64,000 nucleotides of DNA from Cyclobacteriaceae bacterium (GCA_025350305.1 JANXYC010000046.1:1-64000); one strand, 5' to 3'; shown: positions 10,442 through 19,888, counted from the first letter of the stretch. Translations and numbers: made by a program. Notes: generated from the letters alone by a model not told the origin.

Positions 10442-11140
10442 TTAAGCCGCATCGTGAAAAATAATTCCCAATGCGTACCGCACGCCAGATTTGATTTCGC
10501 TTACGCCGTGTTTTACCCGTGCACGATAATATCCCCCGCTGCCTTTTACAGGACGAAAATTGGTGGTAAAAATGACTGCATCTCCCTGATCAGGTTGAAT
10601 GACCTCAGCTTTAGATTGTGCCCTTGGTACTTGCTCAATCAATACAAATTCTCCTCCCTGATGGTCGCGGCCTTGTTGCGTGAGGGCAATCATTAACTGG
10701 AATGGAAAATAGACTTCACCGTATAAATCCTGATGAAGGGTATTGAAGCCTCCGGCCTCATAGCGGAGGAGTAACGGTGTCGGCCGGACCTGGTTCTTTA
10801 ATCTGCACAAGGTTACCATCCCCTGGTGGGTTTCTGGAAAATTAGTATCTAATGAAAGTTGATTCATCCATTGGTTGGCAACACGAGTAAGGGGAGGATA
10901 AAATTCTTCCCGCATCACCTGAATAAGTGGAGGAAGGGGATAGGAAAAGTATTTATACTCTCCTTTCCCAAACCGGTACCGTTGCATGTTGATTGTGCTT
11001 CGAAACAAGTGAGGGTCATCGTAAAGTGTTACTAAATGTTCACATTCCGGTCTCGCCAAAACGCCGGGGACGAGTGCATACCCTTTTGCGTTTAATGATT
11101 CGTAAATGGCCTCCCAATTCAGCTCGCGTAAATCTTTCAT
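10442..11140 (-). CDS. 2OG-Fe(II) oxygenase family protein
   Basis: LLRYEAGGFNTLHQDLYGEVYFPFQL ... GDAVIFTTNFRPVKGSGGYYRARVKHGVSEI...R: HxD...H...R arrangement. Start placed at MKDLRELNW. Confidence 0.82.
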   Translation of the reverse strand: MKDLRELNWEAIYESLNAKGYALVPGVLARPECEHLVTLYDDPHLFRSTINMQRYRFGKGEYKYFSYPLPPLIQVMREEFYPPLTRVANQWMNQLSLDTNFPETHQGMVTLCRLKNQVRPTPLLLRYEAGGFNTLHQDLYGEVYFPFQLMIALTQQGRDHQGGEFVLIEQVPRAQSKAEVIQPDQGDAVIFTTNFRPVKGSGGYYRARVKHGVSEIKSGVRYALGIIFHDAA

Positions 11141-11251
11141 AGGGTTGAAAGATGTAAAAATGGCAGACCTATCAGGAATTTTCAACCTGAAACTTGCTGA
11201 GTTCACATTTCTCACTTGGAAGGGGAGGTACCGACATGCAAATTTGCGGTC

Positions 11252-12133
11252 ATGTCGTCCATACACCTTCCGGTACCAGAAGAATTTAGTTTTGATCTCT
11301 GCCTTCAATTTCTAAAACGATCACCGCGGGAACTTTTGCACCAGGCGACGGACGATCGCGTCATAAAATTACTACGGATAGAAAATGAACTTTTACTTTT
11401 TTCTGTGCGGAGTGGTAAGGAAAAGATAATAATTGATCTCCTCGACGGCAAAATTTCTGCTTTGACGAAGGTAATCCTCCGAAAATATGTGCACGAATGG
11501 TTTGACCTTGGATCAGATTTGAAGCCGTTCTATACAATGGCCCGGAAAGATGATCTGCTAAAGGGTCTTGTTAAAAGGTTTTTCGGTTACCGCATCATCG
11601 GACAGCCGGATTTGTTCGAGTCGCTCATCTGGGCGGTGCTTGGTCAGCAAATCAATCTTCAGTTCGCCTACACACTCAAGCAACGTTTTGTAGAGCAATT
11701 TGGTGAATGTCTGGAGTTCCAGGGCCAGCATTACTACCTATTCCCATCTGCTGAAAAAGTCTCCCAACTTCGGCCGGATCAACTGCTAGCCCTGCAGTTC
11801 TCCCGGCAGAAGGCGAGTTATACGATCGGCATTGGACAGGCGTTTGCGGAAGGGAAAATCTCCAAGGCAACGCTTTCCGGGTTGACGTTGACTAAAGCAA
11901 AAGAGGAACTTATGAAAATAAACGGCATCGGGAACTGGACGGCCAACTATGGATTAATGAAAACCTTTCGTTACCCGGACGCTTTCCCGCTGGAAGACGC
12001 CGGGCTTCATAATGCCATCAAGAATCAATTAGGATTGAAATCGAAACCTGATCTTCATCTGGTAAAAAGGATATTTAAAAAGTATAAGGGTTGGGAAGCT
12101 TATGCTACCCTGTATTTGTGGAAGAGTTTATAA
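11252..12133 (+). CDS. DNA-3-methyladenine glycosylase II (AlkA-like)
   Basis: LIWAVLGQQINLQFAYTLKQRFVEQFG; HhH-GPD: LMKINGIGNWTANYGLMKTFRYPDAFPLEDAGL. Confidence 0.88.
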   Translation: MSSIHLPVPEEFSFDLCLQFLKRSPRELLHQATDDRVIKLLRIENELLLFSVRSGKEKIIIDLLDGKISALTKVILRKYVHEWFDLGSDLKPFYTMARKDDLLKGLVKRFFGYRIIGQPDLFESLIWAVLGQQINLQFAYTLKQRFVEQFGECLEFQGQHYYLFPSAEKVSQLRPDQLLALQFSRQKASYTIGIGQAFAEGKISKATLSGLTLTKAKEELMKINGIGNWTANYGLMKTFRYPDAFPLEDAGLHNAIKNQLGLKSKPDLHLVKRIFKKYKGWEAYATLYLWKSL

Positions 12134-12169
12134 TGACAAAAAAATCAGTTCAGTGACCCAAAGGATTAG

Positions 12170-12322
12170 TTTCTCCGTGAAACTTTGTGATACAGCCCAG
12201 CTATTTCACAGAGCTTCACAAAGGGATGCAACCATTTCTTCGTGCTCCTCTGTGTGCATTTCTCCGTGAAACTCTGTGATACAGCTCGAAAGCTTTTTCA
12301 CAGAGCTTCACAAAGGAATGCA
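12170..12322. repeat. Two tandem imperfect direct repeats of about 63 nt, each with internal dyad (tctccgtgaaact.tgtgatacagc...ttcacagagcttcacaaagg)
   Basis: Copies at about 12170-12231 and 12259-12322. Confidence 0.75.
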
Positions 12323-12415
12323 TACAAAGTTACACAGAGAGATGCCAGACCTTGGCAGATGAAATCATTTCATCATGCTTTCCCGGATTCATTAAGCAGG
12401 GCGCTCGGGAGCAGC

Positions 12416-13174
12416 TTAATTGGGCTTTCTCAAATACACTTTTCCATATTTGGATTCGATAAAATATGGCGGACCACTGCCGAGCTTTGCTGAAATTTCT
12501 GTCCACTTATCCTGAAATCTGGCTGATTTATCTGCAAACTTGGCCTGATCAAATTTGATGTCAAGATTGCTCAGGATTTCTCCGTAACGGCTGCGGGCTG
12601 TCAGCAGGCCCGTTGAAGAGGTGCTGATCGTGGCGTCAACCCCGCCGTATTTCGCATCAATGGTTAGTGGTGCGATAAAGCTTTTAACCTCCACGATGCC
12701 GTACTTTGCAAGCACACTGGTTTCCATGTTTTTAGGGACGAAAACTTCCAATTTGATTTCCCTGATGATTCCATTGGACATATACGTGTACTCGTGACCA
12801 TTTTCTTCCAGGAATTTTTGTATTTCCGGATCGTTAAAGTCTTTGGCTTTAAAGAAATATTCGATGTCACCCTTTTTGATAACAATCCGTTGAGGGATAT
12901 TCTCTTTGTCTTTGATCACCGAGGTGACTGTAATTTCCTTGTCGGTGTTGACTTGTAATTCAAAGGCTGCATCATTCTCACCGCGGTTAATACTCACCGT
13001 TCCCTTGATCAGCACTTCATTTTTATCCCAGGTTTGTAATGTGAGTTCAGGATAATCGAAGTTTAAAACCAGTTTTTGTCCCGCCTTCACAGGAATCGTT
13101 TTTTCTATCTTGGTCTGGGCATGGGAGATTACGCCGCAGAAAAAGAGACTTATTAATAATAATCTTGTCTTCAT
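12416..13174 (-). CDS. Secreted DUF4097-like beta-repeat protein
   Basis: Signal peptide; VLAKYGIVEVKSFIAPLTIDAKYGGVDATIST repetitive beta strands. Confidence 0.6.
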   Translation of the reverse strand: MKTRLLLISLFFCGVISHAQTKIEKTIPVKAGQKLVLNFDYPELTLQTWDKNEVLIKGTVSINRGENDAAFELQVNTDKEITVTSVIKDKENIPQRIVIKKGDIEYFFKAKDFNDPEIQKFLEENGHEYTYMSNGIIREIKLEVFVPKNMETSVLAKYGIVEVKSFIAPLTIDAKYGGVDATISTSSTGLLTARSRYGEILSNLDIKFDQAKFADKSARFQDKWTEISAKLGSGPPYFIESKYGKVYLRKPN

Positions 13175-13267
13175 GGCTATGGTTGGTAATTCGTTGTTCG
13201 TTGTTCGTTCGTGTTATTCGTTATGTGGTTAGAGTTTTAACGATGGTTTCACCGACAGGGATTTGAT

Positions 13268-14035
13268 TTACTTTTTGCGTAAGTAAATGTTGTTGTGGGT
13301 TGAGGACAATGTAAAGTCCAATCCGCCCCCGTTGATTTTACCATTCACTTTATTGGAGCCATATTTCACCCAGTCACTCTTCGGTTCGATTTCAAGTTTG
13401 AAGGCAGGGTCAACAAAAATTTCTCCATGGCTGGTACTCATGCTCATGGTTGCTTTGGTAGCTGCCGGAATCGTGATATCAACCAAGCCATGGGCGGAGG
13501 TAATTGAAATGGGGCTCTTCATATTGGTGCTGAAGTCAGCCTCTATTTCTCCGTGAACCGTTTTCACATTCATCGGCCCGGAAACATTTTCGAGGTGCAC
13601 GCCATTGTGAACGGTAGATATTTCTATTTCACTTTCTACATTTTTGAATTTCACATCGCTTCCATACGGTGAGCTGTGACTATAATAAATAGAAACACCC
13701 TTCGGTACCATGATCTTGACGCGTGGGCCGTCCATTTTTTTCAGCTGGTACACCTGATACGTAGTACCCTTGTCAATCACCGCGAGTCCAATGCCGGTGT
13801 TGTCTTCCAGGCCCATGTTACTAACGGCCCGCAGCCCGTCAGCGCGCCGGTCCTTTTCACGGGAACCATCGAGGGAGGAGAATACAATCTCATTTCCATT
13901 ATATCCCTCAATGGTAACGTTGTTTACTTCCTTGATCTCAAGCTTTCCCGAACTTTTCGCGAGCTTATATTCCTGTGCGTAGCCGGCACCAATTGTTATG
14001 AGCGTGAACGCTATTATTAAAATATTCCTTTTCAT
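13268..14035 (-). CDS. DUF4097-like secreted protein, paralogue 1
   Basis: Parallel domain order with the next gene (YKLAKSSGKLEI...; SPISITSAHGLVDITIPAATKATMSMSTSHGEIFV). Confidence 0.7.
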   Translation of the reverse strand: MKRNILIIAFTLITIGAGYAQEYKLAKSSGKLEIKEVNNVTIEGYNGNEIVFSSLDGSREKDRRADGLRAVSNMGLEDNTGIGLAVIDKGTTYQVYQLKKMDGPRVKIMVPKGVSIYYSHSSPYGSDVKFKNVESEIEISTVHNGVHLENVSGPMNVKTVHGEIEADFSTNMKSPISITSAHGLVDITIPAATKATMSMSTSHGEIFVDPAFKLEIEPKSDWVKYGSNKVNGKINGGGLDFTLSSTHNNIYLRKK

Positions 14036-14067
14036 TTTGTTTTTATTTAAACATTGAACTTTAAACT

Positions 14068-14832
14068 TTATTTTTTCCTGAGATAAACTTTACCATAGTT
14101 GCAACTGAGATCGATGTTCATTCCGCCACCGTTGATTTCTCCACTCACCCGGTCGCTTTCCCTGACGATGTCACCAGGCTTGTCAATTTCAATTTTGAAT
14201 TCTGAGGCGGCGTAGATTTCACCATAGGAAGTATTCATTTTAATATTCGCTTTTGTTGTTTGAGGAAGTGTAACGTCCACATACCCGTAGATCGAAACGA
14301 TGGAAATCGGGCCTTTGCTATTTGAATTAAAGATGGCCTCCACGTGACCGTAAATGGTTTTGACAGTTACAGGGCCGGAACAATTATCCAGATCGACACT
14401 ATTATACTGTGCTGAAACTTCAATTTCGTTATCAATATTCCTGAAAGAAACCCCGCCTCCGTACTGTGACTCATGGGAGTATGAGACGATCACTCCTTTC
14501 GGTACGAGGATTTTTATTTTTGGTGAATTCGTCTTCTTAAGCTGATGGACCGTGATCAGATCTCCTTTTTCCGATACATTAATACCAAGCCCTGTGTTAT
14601 CGTCCAATCCCATGCTGTTGATCTCCTTTAAACCCTGGGCACGTTCATCCTTTTCTTTCTCATGGTCGCCTGACGAGAAAATAATTTCATTTCCGGTATG
14701 TCCCTCCACTTCCACTTTGCCAATGTTAATTTCCAATCGTCCGGAACTTTTGGCAAGCTTGAAATCCTGGGCTTGCAATCCACCACCAGCAAAAAGCGCC
14801 AGAAATACTATCGTATGTATCTTGTTTTTCAT
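14068..14832 (-). CDS. DUF4097-like secreted protein, paralogue 2
   Basis: FKLAKSSGRLEI...; GPISIVSIYGYVDVTLPQTTKANIKMNTSYGEIYA; tandem paralogue of the previous CDS. Confidence 0.7.
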   Translation of the reverse strand: MKNKIHTIVFLALFAGGGLQAQDFKLAKSSGRLEINIGKVEVEGHTGNEIIFSSGDHEKEKDERAQGLKEINSMGLDDNTGLGINVSEKGDLITVHQLKKTNSPKIKILVPKGVIVSYSHESQYGGGVSFRNIDNEIEVSAQYNSVDLDNCSGPVTVKTIYGHVEAIFNSNSKGPISIVSIYGYVDVTLPQTTKANIKMNTSYGEIYAASEFKIEIDKPGDIVRESDRVSGEINGGGMNIDLSCNYGKVYLRKK

Positions 14833-14865
14833 TTTTAATTCATTTTATGTTACACATTACAGGCT

Positions 14866-15639
14866 TCAGGAAAGCTTCAATAAACCCGAGTAGGCTTCGT
14901 CTTTTACTGCTTTCATCGTCTCCGCATCATCGATGATATTTTCTAAATCTTTCACTGCTTCTTTCTCTTTCATTCTGACCATCAGTTGTATCAATGCTAT
15001 CTGAACGACGGGGTCTTTTTGCTGAGCAAGTGACTGGATCAGTATTTTCCGGACCGTGCGGTCCTGGTGGAACTTGCTCAAGGCTTCAAGCGCAGCCAGG
15101 CGGACATTGGTGTTGGGATCATCATTCATCGCCTTCGCCAGCGCCCGCACAACCTCATCATCTGCTTTCTCAATTCTCATGGCCACGTTTACTCCTTGAA
15201 TCCGCTGACTGGCCGACTGCTGGTTGTCCATCATCATTAGCATCCCTTGTTTGGTCTCTTCAACCTGTTTTCTCAGCTCCGCTATTTCAGCTTTCCGTTG
15301 GTTATTGGAGTTGATCCAATTGCCGATCGCAATGCCAGCCATTACCAATACTATACCGGCAGCTATGCGAAGCATAAGGGGTTGAAAAAGCACTGTCTTT
15401 GCCGCCTTATTCTTGATAATTTCCTCTCGTAACAGATTGTCAAAGGAGGCCTTTAGCCTGGCGCCTGGTTCAAACTTTTCCGATTTTTCCATAGCGTTCA
15501 TGACTTCGCGCAATTGTTCGTGTACGCGGTATGCCTTTTCATTTTGCGACAGCTCCCGCTCGATGAGTATACGATCCGCCTCGTTCAGCTTGCCATCGAT
15601 GTAGTCAATCAGCATTTCTTCTAGTTTTTCTTTGTCCAT
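14866..15639 (-). CDS. Anti-sigma-factor-like membrane protein with HEAT repeats
   Basis: N-terminal LEEMLIDYIDGKLNEADRILIERELSQNEKAYRVHEQL; one TM helix; HEAT repeats VVRALAKAMNDDPNTNVRLAALEALSKF; follows an ECF sigma gene. Confidence 0.75.
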   Translation of the reverse strand: MDKEKLEEMLIDYIDGKLNEADRILIERELSQNEKAYRVHEQLREVMNAMEKSEKFEPGARLKASFDNLLREEIIKNKAAKTVLFQPLMLRIAAGIVLVMAGIAIGNWINSNNQRKAEIAELRKQVEETKQGMLMMMDNQQSASQRIQGVNVAMRIEKADDEVVRALAKAMNDDPNTNVRLAALEALSKFHQDRTVRKILIQSLAQQKDPVVQIALIQLMVRMKEKEAVKDLENIIDDAETMKAVKDEAYSGLLKLS

Positions 15640-15687
15640 AGTCTCACCCTTTGTCCCTCTCCGGGGGAGAGGGAAGTTTGGGTTTTT

Positions 15688-16248
15688 TTAAATCTTTTCT
15701 AATTCAAAATAATGTTCCCTCAATTTTGCAATGGCGCGGTGTACTTTTACTTTAATGTTTGCTACGGTTGTTTCCATAATGACGGCAACTTCTTCGTACT
15801 TCATTTGCTGAAAACGCGTCAGCACCAATAATTCACGTTGTTCTTCGCTGAGCAGGGCCATTGAGCGATGCAGAATTTTTTCGCGTTCTTCTTGTTGAGT
15901 TCCTTCTTCGTGGTCGATCATGTGGTCACTCATTTTCTCTACTGCTATGAAATCCGACTTTTTATTCTTGTTAGCCTGATAATGATCCGAAAAAACATTC
16001 CGGGCAACTTGATAGATCCATGACTGAAACCGGTTGCCTTCCCGGTAGCTGTTCCGGTACTTGATCATGCGGAGAAAGACATTCTGCGTCAGGTCTTCGG
16101 CCAGATCCCGATCCATGGTCATACGGGCCAGGAAATTGAAGATCCGTTTATGAAATCGCTCAAACAGCACAGCGGCTTGTTGAAGATCACCGCTTTTCAC
16201 GGCCTCCATAATCTGCTCGTCCGTTGTCAAGTCGCTGATTTTTGTCAA
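15688..16248 (-). CDS. RNA polymerase ECF sigma-70 factor
   Basis: DLAEDLTQNVFLRMIKYRNSYREGNRFQSWIYQVARNVFSDHYQ; sigma4 REKILHRSMALLSEEQRELLVLTRFQQMKYEEVAVIM. Confidence 0.92.
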   Translation of the reverse strand: MTKISDLTTDEQIMEAVKSGDLQQAAVLFERFHKRIFNFLARMTMDRDLAEDLTQNVFLRMIKYRNSYREGNRFQSWIYQVARNVFSDHYQANKNKKSDFIAVEKMSDHMIDHEEGTQQEEREKILHRSMALLSEEQRELLVLTRFQQMKYEEVAVIMETTVANIKVKVHRAIAKLREHYFELEKI

Positions 16249-16493
16249 AATTCGTGTTAGTTACCGGGTGGGTGGGTAAAGGTTACAAAAGGAATATTAA
16301 ATCGCTTGCTGCCCCACTTGAAAGACAGCTGGAATCTCTTAGTAGTTGGAATTCATGGAAATTGAAAACGAAAATGAAAAGCGCTTTTTTAAAAATTAAA
16401 AGGTCACCATTCAGAGGATGGGCAAAAGATTCGACACTATTTAAATTTTACGAAGACGGGTATGCCAGGAGATGTTTTAATGGGTGGGGAATG

Positions 16494-19196
16494 CTACCTG
16501 GCCTTCCGCCTTTGCTCCGCCTCCAACTCTTTCAAAGTCCAATATGTATTTCTGTCTTTGGTTTTCTCACGAATGCCTCTGACCCGTCCATCCCAAATGC
16601 TTTCTGAATTGTTCAGGTGTGTTCGTATATAACTAAGTACGTCAGCGATGTATTGATCATTCTCATTAGCCACTGCGGCCATGGGTCCGTTGTATTCCAC
16701 GCCATCAACAGGACCTGAGAGTCCATTGAGTAAAATCTTCACAGGTACTTCATAGTCACCTGTCACTCTGGGAGATCCTACAAGGGTGGGTGCCAACTGG
16801 CGAATACCTTTCCCATCCGCCCCGTGACACGTGGAGCAATAATCGTTAAAAATTTTATAGCCATTGATCATCTGAGTGGCTCCTCCTCTTAGCCTATATT
16901 TTTCTCTTAATTCCTGAATGACAGAAAAGGAGGGGTAGAGATTCTCTGCGGCGGTTATTTTTATGACTTCATTATTTGGATGCGAATCCAGTATTGATTT
17001 TACGGTGGATTTGGACGCATCGTTATTTATGCGCAAGGAAAGAATGAGTTGCTGCAATACTTCAATTTCCGGATCATGGGCCAGGCTTTTCAACTCTTCA
17101 AAAATCTCCCGATCATTTTTCTTTAAGTAATGCTCGCAAATACGAATGGCTCCAACCCTTACGCGAGGGTCTTTATCTTTCAATGCAGTTTTCAATAAAG
17201 GCTTTTCAATCGCGTCAAGGCCTTCTAAGGTCCACAGCGCGTGCAATCGTTCGAGGCCAAAATCTTTACTTGAAGGAAGCATTCTGCTAAACCAATTCTC
17301 ATTTCCTTCTACTATTTCCACAAGGTCACGAACAACGGATTTGTCCTTCTTCAAGATGATCAGTTTTTGAGCGGTATTCCGCCACCATCCGTTGGGATGC
17401 CCCAGATACTGCAGAAGTTCAGCAGAATTTTTATTCAATAATTCAGGTTTTGGACCTGGCACCATGTCTTCATGAATAATCTTGTAAATTCTACCCCTTC
17501 CTACGAACTTATCATACCCTTTTTCTTTAACAACGCCACGCAAATAACTTCCTTCACGCACCCAATTCCCTTCCTGGATTATACCCCGATACATATCTAC
17601 GATATACAAACATCCATCAGGTCCGGTGGCAGCATAAACCGGTCTGAATAGGGGATCCTTCATTATGTCTCTATCAATTCCCTCAGTTGGTTTTGACAGA
17701 AGGGAACATATATTATCAATGGACTTTTCAACAAAAGAAATTACTTTATCTCCGTCTTCATACTTTCCTCTGAAATGAGACGAGTCCTTTTGCCATTCCG
17801 TGTGCGCAGGATTCTCAGCATCGCCTAATAGCGTGACTAAAGCCTCATCCTCGATTACAACTAATGCTCTGACAAATTTATTCTTTGGTTTTTTGACACC
17901 TGTGATGGTTATTCCGTTTCGAACGAAATGTGAATCAGCTTCATTTAATTGTTCGTCTTTTTCCAGAAAAAGCTTGAACCAGCAAATTTGTGGTTCAGAA
18001 TTGATTTTTTGAAGTTTTACCGGTATTAGAAATGAAACTTTTTTTCCTTCATCAAAGTCATTGGATTTCATTTTAAGGATTTCGTCCACTTCTTTAGTTA
18101 CAAACCAATCGCGTCTCCACATTATTGAGTTGGTTAGGGGTGGTGGATTCAGTCGAATCATCTCGCTTTCACTTTGGTTGATTGACCAAGCACACAAATC
18201 AAAAAGTTTGGAAAGCTGCTCCGGGCTTACCTCATACTCAGAAGGAAATTCAATTTCTTTGAGTAACGTAAAAATTGTCTTGTCTGTAATTTGAATGTCA
18301 ATGGCATTGTCCTGATCTACAACTTCTACTGTAAGTTTTTTATTAATTATTGGATGAAAGTATTGCCTAAGCACGCTCCTAATTATGCTTTTCGAACTTA
18401 TCTCCTCCTGGGGAAATGGAATTACAACTGATAATCCTGAACTCGCGTCCTCTACTCTTTTTAAGTTAAAAAGTCTCTCGAAATCATCAATGATTGCTTT
18501 ATCATTGGTCGGTGTCACAAAAAACTTATCGGTATTTTCATAATTTCCAAAATATCCATAAGGATATCTTTTTGTGTTAGGCTCATCTGCAAGATGGTGG
18601 GTCTTCAATACGGATAACCCCATCAGATATTTCTCCTGGTCATCGTAGCGCTTTGTCAATGCGAAGAATGTATTGATGCTGGAGGATGCGGGGAAAACTG
18701 TCTTACCAAGCCCCCACTTTCCTCTTTCAGAACCTCGTTTCCCCGACCTCCCAACATTTCGCCAAAACCAATAGAAATTGTGTCCCAGGGGTGAATCTTT
18801 TTGAGGATCATCGTTTTCAGTGACACTACCATCCAATCCAGTTGTATTGAAATCTTCAATTACCAAGTATTCAGTTTTGTCATCGGCCTTGGGAAGCTCT
18901 TCATTGCGTAATCCGTTATCAGCCGAGAGCATGTGCGGAAAAATACCTTTGAATAATGAATGGTTATCAAGGTTGACGTTGTTTGAATTAGACTTTCCTG
19001 AAAAATAATATCGGACTCTCAGGATAAAATTCTCATCATCCGTGTTTGCTAGCGTCGCGTCTAAAGAGTTCTGGATACTCTCTCGAACCAATGAATCCCC
19101 TCCAACATCATTCGTCGTAAAGAACTCACCTTCGATGGGGTTTTGATTGACTTCACTTTCCTGCGGAATCCTGAATTTCCATTGGGGCTGAACCAT
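16494..19196 (-). CDS. Chimeric ORF: N-terminal GHKL/HSP90-like ATPase (about 510 aa) fused in frame to the C-terminal part of a heme-binding HEAT/cytochrome c protein
   Basis: N-part: GGDSLVRESIQNSLDAT, DNGLRN, GSERGKWGLGKTVF. C-part: DPLFRPVYAATGPDGCLYIVDMYRGIIQEG, HEAT repeats, CSTCHGADGKGIRQLAPTLVGS. Start placed at MVQPQWKF. Confidence 0.75.
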   Translation of the reverse strand: MVQPQWKFRIPQESEVNQNPIEGEFFTTNDVGGDSLVRESIQNSLDATLANTDDENFILRVRYYFSGKSNSNNVNLDNHSLFKGIFPHMLSADNGLRNEELPKADDKTEYLVIEDFNTTGLDGSVTENDDPQKDSPLGHNFYWFWRNVGRSGKRGSERGKWGLGKTVFPASSSINTFFALTKRYDDQEKYLMGLSVLKTHHLADEPNTKRYPYGYFGNYENTDKFFVTPTNDKAIIDDFERLFNLKRVEDASSGLSVVIPFPQEEISSKSIIRSVLRQYFHPIINKKLTVEVVDQDNAIDIQITDKTIFTLLKEIEFPSEYEVSPEQLSKLFDLCAWSINQSESEMIRLNPPPLTNSIMWRRDWFVTKEVDEILKMKSNDFDEGKKVSFLIPVKLQKINSEPQICWFKLFLEKDEQLNEADSHFVRNGITITGVKKPKNKFVRALVVIEDEALVTLLGDAENPAHTEWQKDSSHFRGKYEDGDKVISFVEKSIDNICSLLSKPTEGIDRDIMKDPLFRPVYAATGPDGCLYIVDMYRGIIQEGNWVREGSYLRGVVKEKGYDKFVGRGRIYKIIHEDMVPGPKPELLNKNSAELLQYLGHPNGWWRNTAQKLIILKKDKSVVRDLVEIVEGNENWFSRMLPSSKDFGLERLHALWTLEGLDAIEKPLLKTALKDKDPRVRVGAIRICEHYLKKNDREIFEELKSLAHDPEIEVLQQLILSLRINNDASKSTVKSILDSHPNNEVIKITAAENLYPSFSVIQELREKYRLRGGATQMINGYKIFNDYCSTCHGADGKGIRQLAPTLVGSPRVTGDYEVPVKILLNGLSGPVDGVEYNGPMAAVANENDQYIADVLSYIRTHLNNSESIWDGRVRGIREKTKDRNTYWTLKELEAEQRRKAR

Positions 19197-19200
19197 ACAT

Positions 19201-19434
19201 TTAGAATTTGAATTTGTTTCTCTCCGACCGGTTAATTGCACTTCCGAATGCCGATTCAGTGCTTTTCATTTTATCCTTTATTGCCGAGAACATTTTCCGG
19301 ACATCTTCATCAGTGTATTCGTAGTTAGTCCTGTTAGAACAATTCCCCAGGATATCGAGTGCATCAAGGATCTTCTGCGTTCTTCTTGCCGCTACGTTCT
19401 CGAACCGCTCCCTCCGTGTTGATTTCTTATTCAT
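19201..19434 (-). CDS. Small basic protein, partner of the GHKL ATPase gene
   Basis: 77 aa, MNKKSTRRERFENVAARRTQKILDALDILGNCSNRTNYEYTDEDVRKMF; ends 5 nt before the ATPase start. Confidence 0.6.
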   Translation of the reverse strand: MNKKSTRRERFENVAARRTQKILDALDILGNCSNRTNYEYTDEDVRKMFSAIKDKMKSTESAFGSAINRSERNKFKF

Positions 19435-19749
19435 TTATTATAACATTATATACCGCATCAAAATTGAACAATAAATACCCATATAACAAGCTTATTGCTA
19501 CAATGCGAATTATATTATATAATATGTAATGTAATTTGGCTTTTCTAGAAGGTTTTCGGGAATCTACTATCAAGATCATGCAAAGTGGGCCCTATTGGAA
19601 GTGTGGGAATCGGGAGCAAGTGGTTCCCAGAGCAAAATGAACATACCTCCTCATTCTTCACCGATAAGCCGCCCATTAGCCTGTTGCGGAAGGTTTGTCA
19701 AGGGTGGCGATTCCGCTAAAAGTCAAAAATAAGATCGACACGTGCAGTG

Positions 19750-19775
19750 TCCGCCGAAGCCTTAGCGTAGGCGGG
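19750..19775. repeat. Palindromic element copy F (tccgccgaagccttagcgtaggcggg)
   Basis: Same stem/internal-loop design as the other copies. Confidence 0.7.
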
Positions 19776-19888
19776 CCTCGCCCTTGACCAGCCTGGAGCA
19801 ACGGCTAACTTATGCGTGCGGTGATGAATGGCCGCTTCTAGTTACCTCTTCCATTCCATTTTCAGTGTCTGCCTAACTTGGCCCCTTA

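Noticed and set aside
12170-12322. Possible CRISPR array
   Set aside because: Only two imperfect repeats, of unsuitable length, no spacer series and no cas genes; no CRISPR array seen in the window.
16242-16607. 121-aa plus-strand ORF after the sigma factor
   Set aside because: Overlaps the antisense of the cytochrome C-terminus; no coding features.
19561-19880. Possible insertion-sequence remnant between the GHKL partner and AbiEii
   Set aside because: The intergenic text looks foreign, but I could not identify a transposase frame or terminal inverted repeats with confidence.
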